Assembly: GCA_030158285.1 (NCBI GenBank)
Contig: JAOATF010000037.1
Span: forward strand, 1 to 64,000
Length of the DNA: 64,000 bases
Direction of reading: 5' to 3'
Source of the DNA: Hyphomonadaceae bacterium
Lineage (GTDB): Bacteria; Pseudomonadota; Alphaproteobacteria; Caulobacterales; Hyphomonadaceae
In this document: piece by piece, positions 55,762 to 64,000 of the stretch
Layout: every line of letters starts with the position of its first letter
Numbering within the stretch: position 1 is the first letter of the stretch
The notes under the pieces: model-generated
The model's input: only the letters and a program-made list of their open reading frames with translations
The model's database searches: none
What the model was told of the DNA's origin: nothing
Position numbers and translations under genes: made by a program

Positions 55762-56844
55762 CTACGAAGCTGGCGGTTGCCCATCCGCCGGCGCCACAGG
55801 CGGCGCCTCCTCGGGCGTCGGACCATCGAAGAATGCGGTGGCCGAACGCTGCCCTTCCGTCTTCTTCACCTTGGACCTGCCGCCAAGCATGTTGCGGACG
55901 AACGTCAGGATCGCGCCGATGCCAATGATGATCAGCACCCAGGCCTTCTTCGCGAATGCCAGGACAACGGCGATCAATCCACCGTTCTTCGCAAGAAGCG
56001 TCGCAGCTGTGGCGCCGCCGATGAGACCGGCGATGCCGAAGTCGGCCTTGCGGTCGGTGGCGGCGTTGAAATCCCGATATCCTGCGCCCGCGTCGAACTG
56101 GGGAATCGCCAGAACGGCCGGCGCGGCCTTCTCGACATCGGCAAGCTGCTCCAGCGAGGCCACGAAGTTGAGCGAGAGCACGCCGTGCCGCCCCAGCACG
56201 CGCATGTCGTAGTTCAGCGTGTGCTCGGGACTCTTGTCGAACGACAGCTCCTTCGCCCAGTAAAGCTTGTGCGTCGCGCCGTCATAGCGAGGCTGGGTGG
56301 CCCAGCCGATGATGTCGATCGTGGGATATCCCTGCTCGGTGCGCGTCCGGTTTTCCAGGTCGAGACCTTCGCGCATGGCGTCGATCAGCATGTCGTAGTC
56401 GATATGCGAGGCGTCTTCATCGGAGACATAGCCCGTGTCCTCATAGCTGAGGACGACGACCCACGAGTTTTCCGTGAACGGCGTCGTTCCCTCGCGCAGC
56501 AGCATGCCTTCGGCGGCCGTTCCGGGAGGGTTGGCCCACGCCTCTTCGAGCACGCGCCGCGTATCCTCGGCCCCAAGGAAATAGAACCCCTCGGGAATGG
56601 TCAGCGTGACCTTCGCCGCTGGCAACGCAATCACCCCCTTGCGATGCTCGAGCGACTCCTCGAAGGCCGCCTGCGCCGCCGCGATCTCCTCCTCCGTCGG
56701 CAACCGCTCCGGCAAGGCGCCGGCATTGGCTTCGTCCAGCGGCGCCAGCGGATCAGGTTGCGGTCCCGCCGGCTGCGCTACAGCCGACCCCGCCATCACG
56801 CAGGCAAACACCGCAATAGCGGCATGGCGAAAGATCGATTTCAT
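55762..56844 (-). CDS. DUF2167-family membrane protein
   Basis: Signal peptide; VTLTIPEGFYFLGAEDTRRVLEEAWANPPG; C-terminal TM segments. Confidence 0.87.
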   Translation of the reverse strand: MKSIFRHAAIAVFACVMAGSAVAQPAGPQPDPLAPLDEANAGALPERLPTEEEIAAAQAAFEESLEHRKGVIALPAAKVTLTIPEGFYFLGAEDTRRVLEEAWANPPGTAAEGMLLREGTTPFTENSWVVVLSYEDTGYVSDEDASHIDYDMLIDAMREGLDLENRTRTEQGYPTIDIIGWATQPRYDGATHKLYWAKELSFDKSPEHTLNYDMRVLGRHGVLSLNFVASLEQLADVEKAAPAVLAIPQFDAGAGYRDFNAATDRKADFGIAGLIGGATAATLLAKNGGLIAVVLAFAKKAWVLIIIGIGAILTFVRNMLGGRSKVKKTEGQRSATAFFDGPTPEEAPPVAPADGQPPAS

Positions 56845-56950
56845 CCCAGTCCCCCCGTTCGCAGGCAACGAACCGTAACCATCGTTTCGCGACGAAACAA
56901 TGGGGAACGTCAACCTGCCCGGTCATAAGGGCTGACTGCGTGTAGGTGTG

Positions 56951-58033
56951 TCAGCGCCGCTCGCTCCGCGTCAGCAGCGCCGCCAGTTCGTCCTTCCACA
57001 GCGCCGCCCATGTATGCGTGCCGTGCCCGCGCGACTCTTTGCTTGCCGGGATAAGCACATAGCGCCCGGTCTTGAGGCGCGGGATGAATTGCTCAGCCAG
57101 CCCCAGCTCCGGCGGGTTGATGAAATCGTCCGCCGAGTTCACCCACACCAGCGGCGCTTTTATCTTCTCAAGCCCCGCCGACGGATCGTAATTGCGCGAC
57201 GACGCCACCTGATAGAGCAGGTCGTTCGCATCCACCGCCTTGATGTTCGTCGCCACATAGCTCTCGGCATAGGCGTCCGCCGCCTCGCGCGTCGGATATT
57301 GCTGCTGCATCACGATGGGCGCGCCGCCGGCCAGCAGCAGCATGCTCTCCGCTGTGCGCAGCCCCGCCTCCGGTTGCGTTGTGTAGTTGCCGCCCTGCCA
57401 CGCCGGATCGCTGGTGATGCCGTCCATCAACAGCTTGCGCCACACGCGATTGCGCCCCGCAATCGCCGTCGGCTGGCAGGCCAGCGGCATCAGCGCATCC
57501 ATGAACTCCGGATAGGTCTCGCCCCACACGAAGGAATGCATGCACCCCATCGACGTGCCCATGATCAGCCGCGCGCGTTTCACGCCCAGCCCCTTCGTCA
57601 GCAGCGCATGATCGGCCGCGACCATGTCGTCATAATCATACTTCGGGAACGCCATCCGCAGCCCATCGCTCGGCTTCGACGATTTGCCGTGCCCGATCCC
57701 GTCGCGCAGGATGATGAAATACTTCGCCGGATCGAGCAGGCCGCCCGGCGCGAACAGCACGTCTGCGAACTGCGGACGGAAGAAGGATTTTCCGTCCCCG
57801 CCCGTGCCGTGCAGGATCAGCACCGCATTGTCGATCTCGCCTTTTGCGTTGCGATGCGGCGTCCCCAGCGTCGTGTAATGCAGCCGCAACTCGGCCAGCT
57901 TCTCTCCGCTCCGGAACGTGAAGTCCCGCGCGATGTAGTCACCCTCGGTTGGCGTCAGCGCGACGCCCTGCGCATGCGCAAGCGGCGCGAGCATCAGCGT
58001 GGCGATAGCCGTGACCAGACGTGCAAGGCGCAT
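56951..58033 (-). CDS. Exported alpha/beta hydrolase, homoserine O-acetyltransferase (MetX)-like fold
   Basis: Signal peptide ...APLAHA; AVLILHGTGGDGKSFF; RLIMGTSMGCMHSFVWGETYPEFMDALMPLACQPTAIAGRNRVWRKL. Confidence 0.82.
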   Translation of the reverse strand: MRLARLVTAIATLMLAPLAHAQGVALTPTEGDYIARDFTFRSGEKLAELRLHYTTLGTPHRNAKGEIDNAVLILHGTGGDGKSFFRPQFADVLFAPGGLLDPAKYFIILRDGIGHGKSSKPSDGLRMAFPKYDYDDMVAADHALLTKGLGVKRARLIMGTSMGCMHSFVWGETYPEFMDALMPLACQPTAIAGRNRVWRKLLMDGITSDPAWQGGNYTTQPEAGLRTAESMLLLAGGAPIVMQQQYPTREAADAYAESYVATNIKAVDANDLLYQVASSRNYDPSAGLEKIKAPLVWVNSADDFINPPELGLAEQFIPRLKTGRYVLIPASKESRGHGTHTWAALWKDELAALLTRSERR

Positions 58034-58145
58034 GTGCGAACTCCGAACTGAGGGATGCAAACTGCCGCGCATGAGCGCCGAACGGAAGCCCTCGCCCACC
58101 CACCGGAGTCATTCTCGGGCTTGAGCGCACCCTGCCAAACAAAAA

Positions 58146-58171
58146 CGCCGGCCGCTTTCCAGCAGCCGGCG
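58146..58171 (-). terminator. Candidate terminator for PQQ-dehydrogenase gene
   Basis: CGCCGGC...GCCGGCG stem with minus-strand T-tract TTTTTGTT. Confidence 0.7.
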
Positions 58172-58195
58172 CTTGTTAGCTCAAGCCTCGCGAGC

Positions 58196-60379
58196 CTACT
58201 TAGGCGGTTCCGCCGCCTTCATCTGCGCCGCGTCTTCGTTGGCGCGGTTGACGATGTAGGCGCGGATCGCTTCCGCATCGGCGGCGTTCAGCGTGTTCGC
58301 GAAGCTGGCCATGCCGGCGGAGGCGTATTTGCCGCCGAGCACGATCTCCGCAAAGCCGTCCTTGGTGGCCGGCGCCTGCGACCAGCGCAGGTCGGTGATC
58401 ACGCCGCTCGAGACAACCAGTCCGCCATGGCAGACCATGCAGTTGCGGTCGAACAGAACGCGGCCGTGTTCAAGCACCGCGAGGCTGCCGAAGTCTTCAG
58501 CCGGCGGCACTTTCTCCACCTGGAAGGGCGTGTAGGCCGGCAGGGCCGCAGCGCCGCCGATCTTGTAGACGAGCACGCGGCCCATCTCCGGCGTGCCGAC
58601 TTTCGGGATCGCATTGCCGCCGCCGGTGACCGGCAGCGCCGTTCCCCAGCCCGCGGTGACGACGATGTATTGCTCGCCATCGATCGCAAAGCTCATCGGG
58701 CCCGACATCACCGGATACTGGCCATCCGTCTCCCACAGCGCAGCGCCGCCCTTGGCTGCGTCATAGGCGCGGAACTTGCCATCGAGGCCGCCCTGGAAGA
58801 CGAGGCCGCCGGCTGTCGCCAGCACGCCGCCATTCCACGGCGTCGGATAGTCGATCGTCCAGCGCGGCTTCTTCGCCACCGGATCCCACGCGACGAGCTG
58901 GCCCTTGAGAGCCGCACGTCCCGCGAGACGCTCGTTCAGCGTCGGCACAGGTCCGGGCGCGCCGGCAAACTCGATGCCGGTATTCCAGAAGCCCGGGCGA
59001 TACGCGAAGTCGCCTTGGTCAGCATAGAGCTGCGGCAGCGTCTGCGCCGGAATATAGACGAGGCCGGTATCCGGGCTGAACGCCATCGGATGCCAGTTGT
59101 GGCTGCCCAGCGGACCGGGGATCGCCGCGAACGGCGAAGCCAGGTAGCGCGCGCCGGGGTCCTCGACCGGACGGCCCGTCTTCAGGTCGACATGCGTCGC
59201 CCAGTTGACGTTGTCCTGATACTTGTCGGCCGAGAGCAGTTCGCCCGTCGCACGGTCGAGCACGTAGAAGAAGCCGTTCTTCGGCGCCTGCATCGCAACC
59301 TTGCGCACCTGCTCGCCGATCTTGATGTCGGCGAGGATGATGTGCTGCGTCGCCGTGTAGTCCCAGGATTCGCCGGGCGTCGTCTGGTAGTGCCAGACGT
59401 ATTCGCCGGTGTCTGCCTTGAGCGCGAGGATGGACGACAGGAACAGGTTGTCGCCACCCGACGGGTCGCGGCGTTCGCGGTTCCACGGCGTGCCGTTGCC
59501 GATGCCGACATAGAGGATGCCGAGGTCCGGGTCATAGGCCATGGAATCCCAGGCCGTGCCGCCACCGCCGGTTTCCAGCCACTCGCCCTTGTCGCCCCAC
59601 GTCGCGTTGGCCTTCTCGGCGAACACTTTGTCGGAGGCGGCATTGTCGGGCTGCTTGTTGGGGTTCGGCGTCGTGTAGAAACGCCAGGCCATCTTTCCAT
59701 CGGCGGCGTTGTAGGCCGTGATGTAGCCGCGCACGCCGAATTCAGCGCCGCCATTGCCGATGATGACCTTGCCGTCGATCACGCGCGGCGCGCCGGTGAT
59801 GGTGTAGGGCCGCGCCTGGTCGACGGTGACTTCCTGCCAAAGCGGCTTCTTGACGCCATCGGTCACATCGCCGGTGCGCGAGGCATCCAGCGCGATGAGG
59901 CGGCCATCGATCGTGCCGACGAAGACCTTGCCTTCCCAGATCGCCACGCCGCGGTTCACGACATCGCAGCAGGCGGAGACGCCGCGCGCCTTGTCGACTT
60001 CCGGATCGAACTTCCACAGGCGCTGGCCCGTCTTGGCGTCATACGCATAGACGATCGACCAGGCGGAGGTGACGTACATCACGCCATCGACCACGATCGG
60101 CGTCGATTCCATGCCGCGGTTGGAGTCGAGATCGGCCGACCAGGCGAGGCCGACATCCTTCACCGTCTCGGTGTTGATCTGCTTCAGCGGCGAGAAGCGC
60201 TGTTCAGAATAGGTGCGGCCATGGCTGATCCAGATATCCGGCCGCTGGTCGGCTGCAGCAATCGCCGCGCCATTCACATCGGCAGCCGTGATCGCCGGCA
60301 GCGCCGGCTTGGTGGCTTCACCACACGCAGCCAGTGCGACGAGCGCGAGCCCGCTCAACAAGGCGCCAATCCGTCTCAT
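58196..60379 (-). CDS. PQQ-dependent quinohemoprotein dehydrogenase (methanol/ethanol family)
   Basis: Beta-propeller; adjacent cysteines VSACCDVVNRG; C-terminal cytochrome c CMVCH. Confidence 0.95.
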   Translation of the reverse strand: MRRIGALLSGLALVALAACGEATKPALPAITAADVNGAAIAAADQRPDIWISHGRTYSEQRFSPLKQINTETVKDVGLAWSADLDSNRGMESTPIVVDGVMYVTSAWSIVYAYDAKTGQRLWKFDPEVDKARGVSACCDVVNRGVAIWEGKVFVGTIDGRLIALDASRTGDVTDGVKKPLWQEVTVDQARPYTITGAPRVIDGKVIIGNGGAEFGVRGYITAYNAADGKMAWRFYTTPNPNKQPDNAASDKVFAEKANATWGDKGEWLETGGGGTAWDSMAYDPDLGILYVGIGNGTPWNRERRDPSGGDNLFLSSILALKADTGEYVWHYQTTPGESWDYTATQHIILADIKIGEQVRKVAMQAPKNGFFYVLDRATGELLSADKYQDNVNWATHVDLKTGRPVEDPGARYLASPFAAIPGPLGSHNWHPMAFSPDTGLVYIPAQTLPQLYADQGDFAYRPGFWNTGIEFAGAPGPVPTLNERLAGRAALKGQLVAWDPVAKKPRWTIDYPTPWNGGVLATAGGLVFQGGLDGKFRAYDAAKGGAALWETDGQYPVMSGPMSFAIDGEQYIVVTAGWGTALPVTGGGNAIPKVGTPEMGRVLVYKIGGAAALPAYTPFQVEKVPPAEDFGSLAVLEHGRVLFDRNCMVCHGGLVVSSGVITDLRWSQAPATKDGFAEIVLGGKYASAGMASFANTLNAADAEAIRAYIVNRANEDAAQMKAAEPPK

Positions 60380-60598
60380 GAAGTTCTCCCTCAAGTCCTG
60401 TCACCGGACGTACCTAGCGTTTCAGCACTGTTGGGAGCGTTTGCAAAGCCTCCAGCGCGGATGGCGTGGCGGCAAGCCGGACTGGCATGGAGGCGCAGGC
60501 CCTGCGCGACGGACTTGCAACAGCGTCCGCGTTCAAACCTGATGTTGTGTGGAGACAGGTTCGTGCCGCTTTGCGGCAAGAGCGATCACCCCGACATA

Positions 60599-62113
60599 TC
60601 AACCCGTCAGGCGATCGAGTTCCGCGAGGACATCACCGAGGTCTTCGGCTGCATCGGCCGCCGTTGCCGACGTCGCGGCAGCGCCCGCCGACGCCCCGCC
60701 CAGCGCCACGCCGATGGCGGTCAGCAGCGCGCCCTGGTCGACCGGCTTGGAGACATAGCCCGACATCCCCATCGCCAGCAGGCGCTCGCGGTCGCCCGCC
60801 ATCGCATCCGCCGTCAGCGCGATCACCGGAATATCCCGCCACGCATGATCCGACGCGCGGATCAGGCGGATCGCCTCCGATCCATCCATCACCGGCATGT
60901 GCAGGTCGAGCAGAACCAGATCGAAATCGCCGCCGCCCAGCGCGTCCAGCGCTTCCTGGCCATTTGTCGCTTCAGTGATCACCGCGCCCTGCGGCTGCAG
61001 GAACAGGCGCACCACCTGCCGGTTGATCGCATTGTCGTCGGTCAGCAGCACGCGCGCCCCGCGCAGCTGCGTGTTTTTCTGCAGCGGCTTGTCTGTGTCG
61101 CCTGCCGCATCGCCCTCGCGGGAGTTGGCCGGATCAGCAAGGAAGGACAGCGTGAACACCGAGCCGATGCCCGGCGTCGAACGAACGATGATGTCCCCGC
61201 CCATCAACCGCGCCAGCCGCCGCGAGATCGCCAGCCCCAGCCCCGTGCCGCCGAATTTCCGCGTCGTCGAATTGTCCGCCTGGCTGAACGAGCGGAACAG
61301 CCGGCGTATGGCTGTCTCGTCCATGCCGATGCCGGTGTCGGCCACCTCGATGGTCACGCGGCTGCGGCCATTGGGCGCCGTCGCGATCGAGGTCTGCACC
61401 ACGATCCGCCCATCATGCGTGAACTTCACGGCGTTGGAGATCAGGTTCGACACGCACTGGCGCACCCGCACCGGATCATAGCGCAACCGCAGGCTCTTCG
61501 GCACGCCATTGTCGAGCACCAGCTTGACGCCCTTCTCGGCGGCCACCGGCGTGAACAGCGCATGCACCTGCGAAACCGTGTGCACCAGCCCGGCATCCAC
61601 CGGCGAAATCTCCAGCCGTCCCGCTTCGATCTTCGACAGGTCCAGCACGTCGTTGAGGATGGCCAGCAGCGTCACGCCCGATTCGCGGATCGTGCCGACC
61701 ATCGCGCGCACTTCCGGGGAAAGATCATGCCCCTCCAGCGCTTGCGCCATACCCAGCACGCCATTCAGCGGCGTCCGGATCTCGTGGCTCATGTTGGCGA
61801 CGAATTCGCTCTTTGCCCGCGTCGCTGCTTCAGCGACATCGCGCGCAGCTTCTACCTCGGCCAGACGCTCCGTCCGCTCTTGCGCCAGCGCCGCCTGCGC
61901 GGCCTGCACGCGGTCCGCCTGCCGGATCAGGTAGAACGAAAACGGCGGCGCAACGGCCAGCGTGATGATGATTGTGGTGATCGCCGAGTACGGCTTGTTC
62001 GGATCGGGAAACAGCACGGCCGAGATCGTGATATCAATCGCCAGCACCACGACCAGGATGATGGCCGTAAGCACCGCAACCTTCCGCACCTGCGCCGAGA
62101 GCATTCCCAACAT
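60599..62113 (-). CDS. Hybrid sensor histidine kinase/response regulator
   Basis: [41 protein letters not shown]; receiver [14 protein letters not shown]. Confidence 0.95.
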   Translation of the reverse strand: MLGMLSAQVRKVAVLTAIILVVVLAIDITISAVLFPDPNKPYSAITTIIITLAVAPPFSFYLIRQADRVQAAQAALAQERTERLAEVEAARDVAEAATRAKSEFVANMSHEIRTPLNGVLGMAQALEGHDLSPEVRAMVGTIRESGVTLLAILNDVLDLSKIEAGRLEISPVDAGLVHTVSQVHALFTPVAAEKGVKLVLDNGVPKSLRLRYDPVRVRQCVSNLISNAVKFTHDGRIVVQTSIATAPNGRSRVTIEVADTGIGMDETAIRRLFRSFSQADNSTTRKFGGTGLGLAISRRLARLMGGDIIVRSTPGIGSVFTLSFLADPANSREGDAAGDTDKPLQKNTQLRGARVLLTDDNAINRQVVRLFLQPQGAVITEATNGQEALDALGGGDFDLVLLDLHMPVMDGSEAIRLIRASDHAWRDIPVIALTADAMAGDRERLLAMGMSGYVSKPVDQGALLTAIGVALGGASAGAAATSATAADAAEDLGDVLAELDRLTG

Positions 62114-62177
62114 CCCTTCAGGGACATGGGGTCGCACACAGAGGTAAACGCTTCGCGGACGTTCTGTTAACCTTGCG

Positions 62178-63059
62178 TCAAGCGCCGACGGCCGCGTTGA
62201 GCTCGCCCTGGGCTGCCGCAATTGCCTTATCAATGGCGGTTTCCCACGCCGCCGCCGTGCCCGCCTCCATGGACCCCGCCGGGGACGCCGCCGACCGCGA
62301 GGCGTTCACCACCCCGCCCTCCAGCCGGTTTCCGCGCTTCACGAACCCCGCCACCGCCTCATGGGCGCCGGCCCCCTGCGCGCCATAGCCCGGCACCAGG
62401 AACATCGCCTCGCCCGCCGCCGCGCGCAGCCGCCGCGCATCTTCCGGTCCCGTCGCGCCCGCCACCATCATCAGGCCCGACCAGCCGCCTGCCCCCCGCA
62501 GCCGCGCCACCATCGGCTGCAGCGCCCGCGCGACATGGAGATAGAGCGGCTCGCCATCGACCAGCTTCGCCTGGAAATCCTGCGAGCCCGGATTGGACGT
62601 CCGCGCCAGCACGACCACGCCCTTGCCCTGCTTCTCCGCGACGCTGACAAACGGCTCGATCGTGTCGATGCCCATATACGGGTTCACCGTGATCGCATCG
62701 CACGGACAGGACGCGCCCGCGCCAAGATAGCCCTCGGCATAGCCATCCGCCGTCGATCCGATATCGCCGCGCTTGGCGTCGAGGATCACCAGCATGTCCG
62801 CCCGCTGCGCCGCCACGCACACCTGCTCCAGCGCCGCCATGCCTTTCGCGCCCCAGCGTTCGAACAGCCCCGCCTGCGGCTTGATCACCGCGACCTTGCC
62901 CGCGCAGCGTTCAACCAGCGCGAGGCCCCAGCGCGCCGCAGCCTCCGGGCCGGGCGGCCCGAACAGCGGCGGCAACATCGCCGGATGCGGATCAATCCCA
63001 ACGCACAGCGGCCCGAGATTGCGGGCGCGCTCGAGCAGTCGGTCAGCGAAGGTGTTCAT
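62178..63059 (-). CDS. pyrF: Orotidine 5'-phosphate decarboxylase
   Basis: [42 protein letters not shown] catalytic motif. Confidence 0.95.
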   Translation of the reverse strand: MNTFADRLLERARNLGPLCVGIDPHPAMLPPLFGPPGPEAAARWGLALVERCAGKVAVIKPQAGLFERWGAKGMAALEQVCVAAQRADMLVILDAKRGDIGSTADGYAEGYLGAGASCPCDAITVNPYMGIDTIEPFVSVAEKQGKGVVVLARTSNPGSQDFQAKLVDGEPLYLHVARALQPMVARLRGAGGWSGLMMVAGATGPEDARRLRAAAGEAMFLVPGYGAQGAGAHEAVAGFVKRGNRLEGGVVNASRSAASPAGSMEAGTAAAWETAIDKAIAAAQGELNAAVGA

Positions 63060-63988
63060 CAGGGATTGTTCACGCGGCAAAGGACTTTGACGACAGCGCG
63101 CGCATCCCTAAGCCGGTCCGCCTCGTCTGCATAGGAGGAGGATGAAATCGGCCGCGCTTCTCCCCCGGGCGCCAGAAATCCCTGCGTGTCGAGAAAGCGG
63201 CGGATGGAATCGGGCGAAGCCGTATAGATCCGGCCACGGCGAGGGCTTTCGGCAACCGTGACGCCGATAACCGTGCCATCGCGATCGAACACCGGCCCGC
63301 CGCTCATGCCCGACAGCGTGCCGACAATGCCTTCCGAGCGGTCTTTCTCCGCCCACGCCAGCACAGGCTCTTCCATCGCATAGCGTCCGCGCGTGATCAG
63401 GTTGGAGCGCGATTCCAGCACCGACACCGCCTCGCCCGACATGCCCTGCGGAAACCCGACATGATAGCCGGGCTCGCCCACATGCAGCTCGCGATCGAGA
63501 TCAAGCTGCAGCGCCACCGGCGCGCGATCCGTGATCAACAGCGCAAGGTCCGAATTCTCCGAGGTGCGCACTTCATCGACCCGCACCATGCGGCCATTGC
63601 CAACCGCAAGGCCGACGCGCGAACACCCATCGACCACGTGGCGCGCCGTCAGCCAGGCGCCCGCCTCGTTGATCGCGAACGCCGTGCCGATGCCGTCTTC
63701 CGCATCGCCCACCTGCACCAGCACCCGCTCGTCGAACGGATGCGATTGCGGAAGCGCCGGACCTGCCTCGCCGGAATCCAGCGCCTCGAGATTGGGTTTG
63801 GACCCCTCGGGCTCGCTGCTGGGCGAGGGAATGCGAATGCCCGAATCCGTCTCGAAGCCCGGATCGGTCTCGGCGACCTCGACCGGCGCCCGGAACGGGT
63901 CATCGCGCTCGCTGGAGCCGCTGGAAAACAGGGTCCCGACGATGACGGCCAATACGACCGCATAGACCACCCAGTCGGGGATTCTCAT
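63059..63988 (-). CDS. Membrane-anchored trypsin-like serine protease
   Basis: N-terminal TM; WLTARHVVDGC (His), SDLALL (Asp), LSGMSGGPVFD (Ser). Confidence 0.9.
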   Translation of the reverse strand: MRIPDWVVYAVVLAVIVGTLFSSGSSERDDPFRAPVEVAETDPGFETDSGIRIPSPSSEPEGSKPNLEALDSGEAGPALPQSHPFDERVLVQVGDAEDGIGTAFAINEAGAWLTARHVVDGCSRVGLAVGNGRMVRVDEVRTSENSDLALLITDRAPVALQLDLDRELHVGEPGYHVGFPQGMSGEAVSVLESRSNLITRGRYAMEEPVLAWAEKDRSEGIVGTLSGMSGGPVFDRDGTVIGVTVAESPRRGRIYTASPDSIRRFLDTQGFLAPGGEARPISSSSYADEADRLRDARAVVKVLCRVNNP

Positions 63989-64000
63989 GCCTGTCTCCGC

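Noticed and set aside
58034-58195. Possible SAM-II riboswitch upstream of the MetX-like gene
   Set aside because: The leader lacks a recognisable SAM-II core by reading, and the protein appears exported rather than biosynthetic.
58055-62170. 1371-aa plus-strand ORF spanning PQQ-dehydrogenase, hybrid kinase and part of the MetX-like region
   Set aside because: Antisense to two well-supported genes; Arg/His/Ala-rich with no recognisable domains.
1-64000. Insertion sequences, prophage, toxin-antitoxin or classical defence systems
   Set aside because: No transposase, integrase, phage structural gene, TA pair or defence-associated nuclease/helicase was recognised in the plausible ORFs.

Overview
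The window is a high-GC alphaproteobacterial chromosome segment, probably Caulobacterales/Hyphomonadales-like (inferred from gene content only). Housekeeping genes: nadE 3' end, ppc, tRNA-Arg(CCG), rpsU, pyrF, COQ9-family, TrmH-family methyltransferase. Other modules: (i) a 2468-aa RTX protein with an animal-type heme-peroxidase domain, on the minus strand next to the tRNA; (ii) a two-component system divergent from a CusA/CzcA-type RND metal-efflux operon with a DUF3240-like gene; (iii) a surface-glycan locus (WbpD/WbpB/WbpE-like trio, epimerase, second DegT aminotransferase, Wzm/Wzt-like ABC exporter, glycosyltransferase) convergent with a TPR/GT41 (SPINDLY/OGT-like) glycosyltransferase; (iv) a ~1721-aa protein built almost entirely of about 213 tandem octapeptides, consensus [T/S]-T-Q-[V/I/L]-x-x-[L/F]-[T/S/D], directly upstream of the GT41 gene; (v) a run of envelope lipoproteins, hydrolases, a PQQ-dehydrogenase and signalling proteins. 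Best candidate for an undescribed system: the octad-repeat giant plus GT41 plus glycan-export locus (about 21.1-37.3 kb). Parsed by hand, the repeat keeps 8-residue register along its length with one 6-residue exception. It also shows a second-order quasi-period of about 3.4 octads (about 27 residues) in which the position-3 Gln is replaced by N/D/K/S/A. Other leads: rpsU with an apparent ATA start at perfect Shine-Dalgarno spacing, a 146-bp MITE-like full-length imperfect palindrome, an 11-bp-phased TTCAT triplet between the divergent TCS and efflux genes, and a ~375-residue Ala-rich insert in the peroxidase. Most other long ORFs in the track are antisense or frame-shifted shadows of high-GC genes. 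All family assignments are from reading the sequences; no database searches were run.
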